Part shown: one piece after another, positions 52,257 to 61,797 of the stretch
How positions within the stretch are numbered: the stretch's first letter is position 1
Layout of the letters: the number at the start of each line of letters is the position of its first letter
Origin: Paenibacillus allorhizosphaerae
GTDB taxonomy: Bacteria > Bacillota > Bacilli > Paenibacillales > NBRC-103111
DNA length: 64,000 nt
Direction of reading: 5' to 3'
Assembly (NCBI RefSeq): GCF_910594985.1
Contig: NZ_CAJVCE010000017.1
Span: forward strand, 1 to 64,000
The notes under the pieces: generated by a model
Seen by the model: only the letters and a program-made list of their open reading frames with translations
Database searches by the model: none
What the model was told of the DNA's origin: nothing
Position numbers and translations under genes: made by a program

Positions 52257-52272
52257 TGTGATTTTCGTCACA
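52257..52272. promoter_or_regulatory. Fnr/Crp-type palindrome upstream of the UspA gene
   Basis: TGTGATTTTCGTCACA fits TGTGA-N6-TCACA, the binding pattern of Firmicute Fnr/Crp-family regulators. It lies 87 bp before the UspA start and also between the divergent MCP and UspA genes. No convincing -10 box was found at the expected distance. Confidence 0.5.
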
Positions 52273-52358
52273 GTGGGTCGGTGCTGCCTCTATCAGACTG
52301 GTTCAATTTCATTATCTCGGGTTAATAGATTGTATTCCAGGAGAGGAAGGTGGATACG

Positions 52359-52796
52359 ATGTTTTGCCGTAAAGTATTGTTGGCTTACGACGGAACGGAT
52401 GGCGCGAATCTCGCATTGGAAAAGACGATCGAGCTTAGCAAGCTGAACGCGGAAATGCAGGTGCTCGTCCTGCATGTGAACCAGCCGGAGCCTGTAGCGG
52501 CCGGCGAAGCCTATATGATCCCTTCCGTAGATTTGCTGGCGGAGCTGGAAACGGAAGCCAAACGAACGTTGGAGCAGGCGGTGAGCCGGCTTGCCCCTTA
52601 TGTGGTTTGCACGGGTGAAATCATAACGGACGGCAGTCCGGCCAGTGCGATTGTGAGCTGTGCCGAACACAATCAGTGCGATTTGATTATTATAGGCAAT
52701 CGGGGATTAAGCGGCCTTCAGAAGTTTTTCCTAGGCAGCGTGAGCAAACAGGTCGTAAAAGAAGCGCCTGTCCCGGTGCTTGTCGTGAAACACTAG
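52359..52796 (+). CDS. Universal stress protein (UspA family)
   Basis: 145 residues from ATG 52359, with AGGAAGGTGG upstream; a GTG at 52350 is an alternative. Starts KVLLAYDGTDGANLALEKTIEL. The ATP-binding type motif G-x2-G-x9-G-[ST] is GNRGLSGLQKFFLGSVSKQVVKEAPVPVLVV. Cytoplasmic nucleotide-binding stress protein. The upstream Fnr/Crp-type palindrome suggests oxygen- or redox-dependent control. Confidence 0.88.
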   Translation: MFCRKVLLAYDGTDGANLALEKTIELSKLNAEMQVLVLHVNQPEPVAAGEAYMIPSVDLLAELETEAKRTLEQAVSRLAPYVVCTGEIITDGSPASAIVSCAEHNQCDLIIIGNRGLSGLQKFFLGSVSKQVVKEAPVPVLVVKH

Positions 52797-52910
52797 CCTT
52801 GCCTTGAATCCATGTCCGCGCCAGCGTTCCGGTGCGGGCATTTTGATTTTGTGACAATCTGCAAATCACGATTTGCGCTAATCCGATGTTTTTAAGCGGT
52901 CAATTCACAT

Positions 52911-52955
52911 CAAAAGAAGCCGCGACCCAAACGGCAGGAATGGGCTGCGGCTTCT
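52911..52955 (-). terminator. Terminator of the DUF1328 gene
   Basis: A stem of 13 matched pairs in 15, AGAAGCCGC... (52915-52929) with ...GCGGCTTCT (52941-52955), is followed on the minus strand by TTTTG. Confidence 0.7.
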
Positions 52956-52962
52956 GTTACCG

Positions 52963-53127
52963 TTATGCTGAAGGTCTGCGACCGAGAAGCAGCGATATGA
53001 CGAACAAGATCAGGAAAATGACGAACAGCACTTTAGCGATACCGGTCGCTGCTGAGGCGATCCCAAGAAATCCGAACAGTCCGGCGACGATCGCGATGAT
53101 GAAAAACAAGATGGCCCAGCTTAACAT
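52963..53127 (-). CDS. Small DUF1328 membrane protein
   Basis: 54 residues, too short for most ORF cut-offs. The ATG at 53127 has GGAGGTG 6 bases upstream. The protein is two hydrophobic helices: MLSWAILFFIIAIVAGLFGF, then LGIASAATGIAKVLFVIFLI and LFVISLLLG. This matches the YtjA/DUF1328 family of small membrane proteins (start M-L-x-W-A-x-x-F, then G-x-F-G-F-x-G-I-A). Function unknown; it lies among stress-type genes. Confidence 0.85.
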   Translation of the reverse strand: MLSWAILFFIIAIVAGLFGFLGIASAATGIAKVLFVIFLILFVISLLLGRRPSA

Positions 53128-53208
53128 ACGCCTCACCTCCCAAGTGGAATATTGAGGTCATGTGTGATGCAGGAACGCGGTTTCCGTTTTCCGTACGGTG
53201 CCGGGTGA

Positions 53209-53610
53209 TTACAACAAGCCCGATGGGTGATACGGGCGTACTCGTTCTTCGTGGTTACCCGGACTCATATGGAGGCGTCTCGCTTCATCGTACCATACCA
53301 TGACGAGAATTTTGCCTTTGTCCAGCTCGCTTTCAAAGTAGTCGGCTTCGGATTCGGTCAAGCCGAGCGATTCCATTTTCGAGCGCAGCTTGTCCCCTTT
53401 GGAGCGGAAAAGATTGGCGAACGTGTTCGCGATTCCTTCCTCGTATAACCCTATCTTATTCGTATCCATTAAATCGGCCAGCCCGTCCGTCGTTTGATCA
53501 TCATGGGCAAGTACATAGATTTCCTCAAGCGCAAAGCCTGCTCTCCGAAAAGCGCGAATTTCCTGAATGGCCTGTTCCTCCGTCGTTACGAGTCTCACTC
53601 TGTTGTTCAC
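53209..53610 (-). CDS. General stress protein 17M-like protein (YflT family)
   Basis: 133 residues. N-terminal VRLVTTEEQAIQEIRAFRRAGFALEEIYVLAHDD and the central DTNKIGLYEEGIANTFANLFRSKGDKLRSKMESLGLTESEADYFESELDKGKILVMV match the YflT/heat-induced stress family. It is soluble and cytoplasmic. The molecular function is not established. Neighbours are small membrane stress-type genes in the same orientation. Confidence 0.82.
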   Translation of the reverse strand: MNNRVRLVTTEEQAIQEIRAFRRAGFALEEIYVLAHDDQTTDGLADLMDTNKIGLYEEGIANTFANLFRSKGDKLRSKMESLGLTESEADYFESELDKGKILVMVWYDEARRLHMSPGNHEERVRPYHPSGLL

Positions 53611-53722
53611 AGTAATCCCTCCTGGAATTCAGTATGACTTGCTTGGGTTGTCCAGTCGTTTGGACTGGCATGCCTTTCATTAACCGTCTGTCTCTTGGAT
53701 GAAACAAGAGGTTCGCTTCGCG

Positions 53723-53881
53723 TCAAAATAACGGAAATACGTATCGCACGATGAAATATAGCAGTCCGAAGAAGATGATGATGTAAGCCGCGTATTTGAT
53801 AAAAGTGGATGCTACAAGACCTTTGTCGTACTTTTGCTCGATGTTTTTTTGTTCGATGTCTACGCTTTTTACCGGTTTCAT
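53723..53881 (-). CDS. Small single-helix membrane protein
   Basis: 52 residues from ATG 53881 (AAAGGAGTGA 5 bases upstream). A charged N-terminal half (KPVKSVDIEQKNIEQKYDKG) is followed by one membrane helix (FIKYAAYIIIFFGLLYFIVRY). I do not recognise a family. Good start signals and clean composition support a real gene. Confidence 0.65.
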   Translation of the reverse strand: MKPVKSVDIEQKNIEQKYDKGLVASTFIKYAAYIIIFFGLLYFIVRYVFPLF

Positions 53882-54082
53882 CGAAATCACTCCTTTATTG
53901 GAATTGTGGTCCGAGCGTGCCAAGTATTACCCGCATGAAATCCGGCTGAACCATACCGCATGATCGGATTCGGGATGTTTCGGCGCCTCCGAATAAGGGG
54001 AATCGTAATAAAAGCTAGTAAATAAACCGGTACGACGTCTTAGCAGGATCGAATAGAGCTATTAGCGGAAGGAGCATAGAGC

Positions 54083-55036
54083 ATGACCATACGACAAACC
54101 GTAATGCCGGGAGGCTGGACTTGGCACCGATGGCATGATTTGAAGCCTATGGAGCGGGAAGAGCTGCGTATTGATCACCCTTATTTTGTCCGCAGCATGC
54201 ATCAGGACCGGTTTCGGTCAGCCCAAATTCCGTGTATCCGTTCAAGGGAACGGGATGCCGGTGCGTTATACGGATCGCTGCCTTATTGCGATCTTCCGGG
54301 TGATTCGAAGGACGAGGATTCCTGGCTGTTTTTTTTCATGGATGAACGCAATTTGTTCACTTCTGACCTATGCTTTTCCCGGCTGGACGGCATAGAGGAG
54401 CATGAACTGATGAATTATTTGGAGCAATGCGACACGCCGGTGGAGGGAGGATTCGCCTTGCTTAGCAAACTGGCGCTCGTCTGCATGAACGGCTTGGACA
54501 TTTTTGCCGAAAAGTTGATTCAGCTTGAGCGAAAGATGCGGGAGTCGAATAATTCGCGGCTTCTCGATACATTGATGCAGTGGCAATACGATCTGATCCA
54601 TTGGCGGCGCCGGATTGTTCCTTTGGAGGAACTATTGATCGCTGCGAAGGAGGCATTTGCGCCCGAGCGGCTTGAGATTAATTCGTATTACCGCCTGACC
54701 GCGCTTCGGGTGGAGCGGCTTAAGCTCCGGCTGAAGCGATTCGATGAGGAGGTAGGGACGATGCTGGCCATGGATGAGAACATCGCCTCGTACCGCGGCA
54801 ACGAAATCATGAAGACGCTGACCGTTTTTACCGTGGTGTGCACGCCCGCAACGGTGATCGCCGGCCTATGGGGCATGAATTTCGAGGCGATGCCGGGGCT
54901 CGGACGTCCTTGGGGTTATTCCGCTTTAATCTTGATCATATGCCTCCTGACGACAATTGTATATTTGTGGTTGAGGTGGAAAGGATGGACCGGCGACCTG
55001 ATCCGCGGGAAGAAGAAGCGCTCGAATATCGTGTAA
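54083..55036 (+). CDS. CorA-like divalent cation transporter
   Basis: 317 residues, ATG with GGAAGGAGC upstream. The long N-terminal cytoplasmic domain ends in an extended helix. Two C-terminal membrane helices follow, with the ion-selectivity motif G-M-N between them (VIAGLWGMNFEAMPGL). This is the CorA/YfjQ type of Mg2+ (or Co2+) channel. The N-terminal part is divergent and the family's usual length is kept. Confidence 0.87.
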   Translation: MTIRQTVMPGGWTWHRWHDLKPMEREELRIDHPYFVRSMHQDRFRSAQIPCIRSRERDAGALYGSLPYCDLPGDSKDEDSWLFFFMDERNLFTSDLCFSRLDGIEEHELMNYLEQCDTPVEGGFALLSKLALVCMNGLDIFAEKLIQLERKMRESNNSRLLDTLMQWQYDLIHWRRRIVPLEELLIAAKEAFAPERLEINSYYRLTALRVERLKLRLKRFDEEVGTMLAMDENIASYRGNEIMKTLTVFTVVCTPATVIAGLWGMNFEAMPGLGRPWGYSALILIICLLTTIVYLWLRWKGWTGDLIRGKKKRSNIV

Positions 55037-55144
55037 ACGGGACAACTTTAACTTCATGGCGTACGATGTTTCACTTCCGCTTCGAGAGGGGTAATAAACA
55101 TTATCAATCTACTAACTTACAAAAATAAAAAGGCGGTGTTTGCT

Positions 55145-55465
55145 ATGACCATAGTACACAGTATACCTTGTGACGGAAGTGAGGTTTCGGTGCGCATAAC
55201 ACCGGACCGAACCTATCAAGTGAATATTCAAACCTTAGTGAACCCGCTCGGCACCGGCAAAGTATTGGAAACATTCTCAGAAGCGGAAGAAGCGGTGCAA
55301 GCCGCGGAGCTGTTTTGCGAGCTGCATAAGTCGGCCAAAGAGCTCGGCTATCATTTGGAGGAAGGCTTCTTCGTTAAGGCGGATCAGCCGAGCTACCATG
55401 TAGGCATGCTGCTTCGTAAAGGAACGAAGCCGGAGGAACTGGTTGTGATGATGGAAAAAGGCTAG
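55145..55465 (+). CDS. Conserved-looking hypothetical protein
   Basis: 106 residues from ATG 55145 (AAAAGGCGG 8 bases upstream). An alpha/beta protein without signal or membrane segments: RITPDRTYQVNIQTLVNPLG, then EAEEAVQAAELFCELHKSAKELGYHLEEGFFVK. I do not recognise the family. Start signal and codon use support a genuine gene. Confidence 0.65.
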   Translation: MTIVHSIPCDGSEVSVRITPDRTYQVNIQTLVNPLGTGKVLETFSEAEEAVQAAELFCELHKSAKELGYHLEEGFFVKADQPSYHVGMLLRKGTKPEELVVMMEKG

Positions 55466-55631
55466 CCGTTTCGGGTCACTCGCGAACATAGCAGGGTACC
55501 ATGCGCCGCTTCGACGATGAACGCTCATACCAAATAAAAGCGGGGAATGGACCAAGGTTCATTCTCCGCTTTTGTGCTCAGCTTATGGCCCGCCTGGAAT
55601 CTGCAAGGAAAAAGAGAAGGAGGGAATTTCA

Positions 55632-55988
55632 GTGAAAACGTTATGGTTATTTGTTTGTATGCTGCTGATCGCGATGGTCGCAGCCATGTTCGCTGCTGTA
55701 AACGTATTCCCTGTTCCGATCCACTTGGGCTTTTTCGATACGGAGATGCCGCTCATTGCGATCATACTCGGTTCTACGTTGCTCGGAGGGGTCATTGTCG
55801 GCTTGCTCGGGATTATGAAGCAGCAGAAGATGAAGAGGCAGATCAGGCAGTTGGAGAGACAACTGAACCAAATGAAAACGATGGTCGCCGAGCCGTTATG
55901 GTCCGCATCCGAAGCGGCACTGCACGAAGCCGCTGCATCCTCACAGGAAACGAAGGCGCCGGAACGTTTGGTGCACCACAAGCAGTAG
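55632..55988 (+). CDS. LapA-domain membrane protein
   Basis: 118 residues from GTG 55632 with AGGAGGG 8 bases upstream. Two membrane helices (LWLFVCMLLIAMVAAMFAAVNV and LIAIILGSTLLGGVIVGLLGI) flank a short loop. A coiled coil (QQKMKRQIRQLERQLNQMKT) and an Ala/Glu-rich tail follow. Layout equals the LapA (YrvD-like) family. Role unclear, probably envelope-related. Confidence 0.75.
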   Translation: MKTLWLFVCMLLIAMVAAMFAAVNVFPVPIHLGFFDTEMPLIAIILGSTLLGGVIVGLLGIMKQQKMKRQIRQLERQLNQMKTMVAEPLWSASEAALHEAAASSQETKAPERLVHHKQ

Positions 55989-56050
55989 ACTGGGTGAGCA
56001 AAGGGGAGAGCTTCATTCGATGAAAGGGTCCGAAATGAAATATGACAAAG

Positions 56051-56100
56051 ACTTAAGGCTCCGTCAAGCTGCGGTATCGCGGCTGATCGGAGCCTTAAGT
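56051..56100. terminator. Long hairpin between convergent genes
   Basis: A perfect 13-bp inverted repeat, ACTTAAGGCTCCG (56051-56063) and CGGAGCCTTAAGT (56088-56100), with a partly self-complementary loop. It lies between the LapA-type gene and the convergent gene at 56158. There is no long T-run, but the position suits a bidirectional terminator. Confidence 0.6.
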
Positions 56101-56157
56101 AGCTTGTCCAGTATTCGGCCTGACTTAACGATGGTCTGAAAGTACGCTCTCTCATCG

Positions 56158-56793
56158 TCACTGCGTCGCGGTGTTGAAATAATGAATGGAGTTTACTTTA
56201 TTGCTGCCCGCCGTCGTATAAATTTTCAGAGCTCTGGATCCATTCTTGTAAACAATCCCGTCTTCGCTTTCGAAGTAAGGCGTACCAAGCTTGGCCTGAA
56301 GCTCCGAAAGCTCGAGTGGAAGTGGCTCGCCGTCGATGTTTACCTCGTCCGAGGACTGGGGCAATTCAATATATTGAATAAAATCGCCTATGACGACGAC
56401 CGTGCAATCTTTGAAGCGATACGTTTCAACAGAGGTTATCAGTTCATCTCTGGAAACCGATAACGGAGCGCCTTTCATTTCGAAAATGGTGCTGATATCG
56501 TCCGATAAGGATACGCCGTTGAGCGAGTTCAATGCAAAACGGGAAGGCGGCGAATCCGCTTTCATTTCGTCGCCGTCGGCGGTAACGGAAGTGTCGGTAC
56601 CTGCGTAGGCTGCAAGCGCGGCTTGTCGGATCACATGAGCCGCTGTCGTCACCGCATCGGGCGGCAGTTCGTGCGGCGATCCGGAAGCGGTCTCCGCACT
56701 CCCGCTGCTCGCAATCGATGCATGGTACTCCATTCCGAGAACGGTCGATATAAGAAGACATCCTGTACATAACAACCATGCTGTCTTGTTCAT
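56158..56793 (-). CDS. Exported protein of unknown function
   Basis: 211 residues from ATG 56793 (AGGGGTGAG 4 bases upstream; the longer frame lacks a site). N-terminal signal or anchor (TAWLLCTGCLLISTVLGMEY). The C-terminal ~110 residues form a compact domain: SDDISTIFEMKGAPLSVSRDEL, CTVVVIGDFIQYIELPQ, LQAKLGTPYFESEDGIVYKNGSRALKIYT. The phrase pattern 'G-x-P-x-x-x-x-D...Y' repeated twice resembles BamE/SmpA-like or CAP-associated repeats, but I cannot name the family. Confidence 0.6.
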   Translation of the reverse strand: MNKTAWLLCTGCLLISTVLGMEYHASIASSGSAETASGSPHELPPDAVTTAAHVIRQAALAAYAGTDTSVTADGDEMKADSPPSRFALNSLNGVSLSDDISTIFEMKGAPLSVSRDELITSVETYRFKDCTVVVIGDFIQYIELPQSSDEVNIDGEPLPLELSELQAKLGTPYFESEDGIVYKNGSRALKIYTTAGSNKVNSIHYFNTATQ

Positions 56794-56982
56794 TCGTCTC
56801 ACCCCTGAACAATAAATTTTGGCTGCGTGTCTGCGAATTCTCCGGTCGATCATCCCACGAGCGTCATAGCCGTAAGCTTGAAAGCGCCACAGCTTTATTC
56901 TCTGCGGCGCCTCCCTTCTTCCTCGGTTTCTCTATGTAATCCGTTTTCTCTCCAAATCCCTTTTGGCTGGCGGCGATGCCGC

Positions 56983-57267
56983 TTAATTCACATAATAAGC
57001 GCCGAACGGCAAAGCGATATCTTTATTGATGACGACAAGACCTACGCCGTTAGGAATAAAGGCTACTTTCGATTCGCTAGTGACTAAATAAACGCCGGGG
57101 ACGGTGACGCCGTTAATATCCGTCTGACCTACGGCGAGATTTGCCACGGGCGATGCCTCAGGAGCATCGGCTGAGCCAGTTACCGGCGCTGCGCCTACAG
57201 CGGTTGGAATCATCAAGGATAAGCCCATCAGTAGTGCAAACAATTTCGTTTTACCTGTTTTCATCAT
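56983..57267 (-). CDS. Small exported protein of unknown function
   Basis: 94 residues from ATG 57267 (GTGGAGGAG 7 bases upstream). A clear signal peptide (KLFALLMGLSLMIPTAVGAAP) is followed by a ~60-residue beta-rich mature part with DINGVTVPGVYLVTSESKVAFIPNG. No family recognised. Confidence 0.65.
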   Translation of the reverse strand: MMKTGKTKLFALLMGLSLMIPTAVGAAPVTGSADAPEASPVANLAVGQTDINGVTVPGVYLVTSESKVAFIPNGVGLVVINKDIALPFGAYYVN

Positions 57268-57542
57268 CAGACAACTCCTCCACATCGGTTTGTATGGTTT
57301 ATCCGGCTTCCCAGATGGGGATATTTACCCACCCTGTTTTTGTTTGAAGCATCGCCGTAATAAAAAATATTTTGTCATGTTTCGTCGCATGTCGCTGCCG
57401 CTTGCGCTTGTTCCCGTTCATAGGCATGAAAATGGTTTCCGTTGGGGAGGCAATAAGAAAAAAAAATCGCGAGAAGTTACAATAAAGCGGTTTCGCGGAT
57501 CATAATTTCGTGTAATTTTTTGTAAAAGGGAGTTGAAAAACG

Positions 57543-57752
57543 GTGAAGCGATCGATCGAGAGGAAATTGGAGCGTGCGCGGGAAGATTTAAACAAAATAG
57601 CCGAGGTGCGCGGAATGCAAGATCCGCTGGTGCTCCAAAAGTCGCAATCCCTGGATGAACTGGTTAACCGGTTTTTGCAGCTGCAGCATCAAAAAAACAA
57701 AAAAGCAACCCCTTCATCGTTTAGTCGGACGAAGGGATTGCCGTTTCCGTAA
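57543..57752 (+). CDS. Spo0E-like aspartyl-phosphate phosphatase
   Basis: 69 residues, GTG start. Two predicted helices carry the family signature S-Q-x-L-D-x-L/V: IERKLERAREDLNKIAE...LVLQKSQSLDELVNRFLQ. Spo0E-type proteins dephosphorylate Spo0A~P and restrain sporulation. The last ~20 residues (KNKKATPSSFSRTKGLPFP) are encoded by DNA that forms the terminator of the convergent gcvPB gene. They are therefore probably a non-conserved extension. Confidence 0.75.
   Translation: MKRSIERKLERAREDLNKIAEVRGMQDPLVLQKSQSLDELVNRFLQLQHQKNKKATPSSFSRTKGLPFP
57691..57736 (-). terminator. Terminator of the gcvT-gcvPA-gcvPB operon, inside the Spo0E-like gene
   Basis: On the minus strand CCCTTCGTC pairs with GATGAAGGG (57710-57718 with 57728-57736, one G-T pair), followed by GTTGCTTTTTTGTTTTTTT. 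It lies 21 bp after the gcvPB stop and overlaps the 3' end of the convergent plus-strand gene. Confidence 0.75.
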
Positions 57753-57756
57753 ATCA

Positions 57757-59214
57757 TTAATTGCAGGCGCAGTTCAGCACCGGCTTGCGGGCTGCCAGCG
57801 TTTCATCGAGACGGCGGACGACGGTATCGTACGGTGCGCCAAGCACCAGTTCCGGCGTCTCTTTCGCTTCCTGCGCAATCCGGATCATGGTGTCGATGAA
57901 AGCATCGAGCGTTTCTTTGCTTTCGGTTTCGGTCGGCTCGATCATGATGCATTCTTCCACGTTGAGCGGGAAGTAGATGGTCGGCGGATGGTAGCCGAAA
58001 TCGAGCAGCCGTTTGGCGACGTCCAGCGTACGTACGCCGTATGGCTTCAAGCCGCGGCCGGACATGACGAATTCGTGCTTGCAGACGCCCGGATACGGAA
58101 TTTCGAAGTGCGGCGCGAGCCGGTGCATCATGTAGTTGGCGTTGAGCACGGCGCACTCGGACACGCGGCGCAGACCTTCCGGCCCATAGGTGCGAATGTA
58201 GGCGTACGCGCGGACCAGGATGCCGAAGTTGCCGTAGTACGCTTTGACCCGGCCGATGGAATCGGCGCCCTCGGCATCGAAGAAGTACGAGCCGTCTTCG
58301 CGCCTCGCGACAACCGGTTTGGGCAGAAACGGGACGAGCCGCTGCTTCACGCCGACCGGTCCGGCCCCTGGACCGCCGCCGCCGTGCGGCGTGCTCATCG
58401 TTTTGTGCAAGTTCAAGTGCACGACGTCAAAGCCCATGTCGCCGGGACGGGTAATGCCCATGATTGCATTGGAATTGGCGCCGTCGTAGTACAGAAGTCC
58501 GCCGGCTTCATGCACGATGGCGGCGATCTCCACGATTTGTTCCTCGAACAGCCCGAGCGTACTCGGGTTGGTGAGCATCAGCGCGGCGGTATCCGGGCCG
58601 ACCGCTTTGCGAAGCTGATCCAGATCGACGAGCCCCCGCTCGTTCGAAGGAATGGTGACGGTATCGAATCCGGCCGTTGTGGCGCTAGCCGGGTTGGTAC
58701 CGTGCGACGAGTCCGGGACGATCACTTTCGTCCGCTGCTCTCCGCGGCTCTCATGATAAGCGCGGATCATCATCAGCCCGGTCCATTCGCCGTGCGCGCC
58801 GGCCGCCGGCTGAAGCGTCACCTGATCCATGCCGGTCAGCGCGGCCAAATCGTTCTGGAGCGTGTAGAGCAGCTCCAGCGCCCCCTGAATGCTATGCTCC
58901 GGCTGATACGGGTGAATTTTGGCGAAGCCGGCGAAACGGGCTACATCCTCATTGATTTTCGGATTGTATTTCATCGTGCAGGAACCGAGCGGATAAAAGC
59001 CGTTGTCCACGCCGAAATTGCGCCGGGACAGCTCGGTATAGTGGCGGATGACGTCCACTTCGTATACTTCGGGCAGCTCCGCAGGGTTGCTGCGCAGCAT
59101 CGACGCCGGAATGTAGTCTTCCGGCGCGGCTTCAGGGACATCGCAAGCAGGCAGCGAATAAGCGACACGCCCAGGTTTGCTCATTTCAAAGATCAACGCT
59201 TTTTCCGGTTTCAT
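57757..59214 (-). CDS. gcvPB: Glycine dehydrogenase (decarboxylating) subunit 2
   Basis: 485 residues from ATG 59214, overlapping the gcvPA stop by 4 bp; the open frame upstream of it is a shadow of gcvPA. This is the PLP-carrying half of the P-protein. The Schiff-base lysine is K271 in NLHKTMSTPHGGGGPGAGPVGV. Other landmarks are FYPLGSCTMKYNPK and DSSHGTNPASATTAGF. With GcvPA it decarboxylates glycine and passes the aminomethyl group to GcvH. Confidence 0.95.
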   Translation of the reverse strand: MKPEKALIFEMSKPGRVAYSLPACDVPEAAPEDYIPASMLRSNPAELPEVYEVDVIRHYTELSRRNFGVDNGFYPLGSCTMKYNPKINEDVARFAGFAKIHPYQPEHSIQGALELLYTLQNDLAALTGMDQVTLQPAAGAHGEWTGLMMIRAYHESRGEQRTKVIVPDSSHGTNPASATTAGFDTVTIPSNERGLVDLDQLRKAVGPDTAALMLTNPSTLGLFEEQIVEIAAIVHEAGGLLYYDGANSNAIMGITRPGDMGFDVVHLNLHKTMSTPHGGGGPGAGPVGVKQRLVPFLPKPVVARREDGSYFFDAEGADSIGRVKAYYGNFGILVRAYAYIRTYGPEGLRRVSECAVLNANYMMHRLAPHFEIPYPGVCKHEFVMSGRGLKPYGVRTLDVAKRLLDFGYHPPTIYFPLNVEECIMIEPTETESKETLDAFIDTMIRIAQEAKETPELVLGAPYDTVVRRLDETLAARKPVLNCACN

Positions 59215-60569
59215 ACGAGTTCCCCCAATCGTTCTGCGAATGCATCGATTTCCGCTTTCGTCCGCTTTTCCGTGACGGCGACGAGCATATGTCCATGAAG
59301 CTCCGGATAAGCGGAGCCGAGGTCGTAACCGCCGATCATTCCGGCGTCCAGCAGCTTGTTGTTCAGTTCGGCGGCGGATGCGCCTTCCGGCAGCTTGAGG
59401 ACGAATTCGTTGAAGAACGGCGCGCTGAACGGGAGCGCAAAGCCGGATTCGCGGGTTAGCCGCTGCGAGGCGTAATGCGCTTTTTGCAAGTTCAGATGGG
59501 CCGCTTCGCGGATGCCGGCTTTGCCCATCGTGGACAAATAGACCGACGCGCACAAGGCGAGCAGCGCTTGGTTGGAGCAAATGTTCGACGTCGCTTTCTC
59601 GCGGCGGATGTGCTGCTCCCTTGCCTGAAGCGTCAGCACGAAGCCGCGCTTACCGTCGCGGTCGACCGTTTGGCCGACGATTCGGCCCGGCATGCGCCGC
59701 ATGAGCGGCTCGGCGACGGCGAAGAAGCCGCAGGTCGGTCCCCCGAGCGAAGCCGATATGCCGAGCGGCTGCGCGTCGCCGACCACGATGTCGGCACCGA
59801 GACGTCCCGGCGCTTCGAGCAGACCGAGCGAGATCGGGTTCGCGCTGACGACGAGCAGTCCTTTGCGCTCGTGGATGATCGGCTCGATCGCACCCACATC
59901 CTCGAGGCAGCCGAAAAAGTTCGGCGACTGGACGATGACGGCAGCGGTTTGGTCGCTCACGGCCGCTTTCAGCTGCTCGAGATCGGTCGTTCCGTTCGCA
60001 TAGCCGATCTCCACGATTTCCACATTCAAGCCGCGCGCCGTCGTACGCAAAATTGCCCGCGCCTCGGGATGAACGGTACGGGAGACGACGATTTGCTTCC
60101 GCTTCGTCGCGCCGACCGCCAGGGCGCCCGCTTCGGCCAGTGCCGTAGCGCCGTCGTACATGCTTGCGTTGGCGACTGCCATCCCGGTCAATTCGCAAAT
60201 ATAGGATTGAAACTCGAATATCGCCTGCAGTTCGCCTTGGCTGATTTCCGGCTGGTACGGCGTATAAGCGGTGTAAAATTCGGAGCGGGAGACGATATGG
60301 TTAATAACGACCGGGACATGATGGTCGTAGATGCCGGCGCCGAGAAAGCTTGGATACCGTTCGCTATCGGCGTTGCGGCCCGCGAGGGATTTCATATGGT
60401 TCAGCAGCGCTAGTTCGTCCATGGCGGACGACATCGGCAGCGTGCCGCGGTAGCGGACGGATTCGGGAATGTCCCGGAACAGCTCTTCCATGGATTCGAT
60501 GCCGACCGTCTTCATCATTTCGGCCTGGTCTTGCTCGGTCATCGGGATATATCGGTGCTTGATGCTCAT
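59211..60569 (-). CDS. gcvPA: Glycine dehydrogenase (decarboxylating) subunit 1
   Basis: 452 residues from ATG 60569 with AAAAAGGAGTG upstream. Start HRYIPMTEQDQAEMMKTVGIESMEELFRDIPESVR, then TPYQPEISQGELQAIFEFQSYICELTGMAVANASMYDGATALAEA, typical of subunit 1 in Gram-positives with a split P-protein. It lacks the PLP lysine, as expected (LGGPTCGFFAV at that place). Middle gene of the gcvT-PA-PB operon. Confidence 0.95.
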   Translation of the reverse strand: MSIKHRYIPMTEQDQAEMMKTVGIESMEELFRDIPESVRYRGTLPMSSAMDELALLNHMKSLAGRNADSERYPSFLGAGIYDHHVPVVINHIVSRSEFYTAYTPYQPEISQGELQAIFEFQSYICELTGMAVANASMYDGATALAEAGALAVGATKRKQIVVSRTVHPEARAILRTTARGLNVEIVEIGYANGTTDLEQLKAAVSDQTAAVIVQSPNFFGCLEDVGAIEPIIHERKGLLVVSANPISLGLLEAPGRLGADIVVGDAQPLGISASLGGPTCGFFAVAEPLMRRMPGRIVGQTVDRDGKRGFVLTLQAREQHIRREKATSNICSNQALLALCASVYLSTMGKAGIREAAHLNLQKAHYASQRLTRESGFALPFSAPFFNEFVLKLPEGASAAELNNKLLDAGMIGGYDLGSAYPELHGHMLVAVTEKRTKAEIDAFAERLGELV

Positions 60570-60598
60570 GGCGATCACTCCTTTTTGAACTGGTGCGT

Positions 60599-61699
<1,101 letters not shown>

Positions 61700-61797
61700 C
61701 TCATCCTCACCTCGATTATTGACATCGTTTGCGAAAACGTGAAAAAGGACAGGCAAATAAGGCCGTTCGCCAGCAGCGTCGCGCACTGCTTGCGTCT

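Noticed and set aside
52845..52870. Second possible Fnr box (TGTGA...ATCAC) after the UspA gene
   Set aside because: The half-sites are separated by about 10 bp rather than 6, and no gene starts nearby on the plus strand.
57297..57322. SigB-like promoter (GTTTAT, 14 bp, GGGGAT)
   Set aside because: A fair match, but it is 220 bp from the next plus-strand gene and most Paenibacillus lack a classical SigB system. Probably chance.
57655..59298. 547-codon plus-strand ORF opposite gcvPB
   Set aside because: Long antisense frame caused by GC-rich codons. The minus strand encodes GcvPB with all motifs, and the plus frame has low-complexity, Arg/His-rich sequence and no ribosome binding site.
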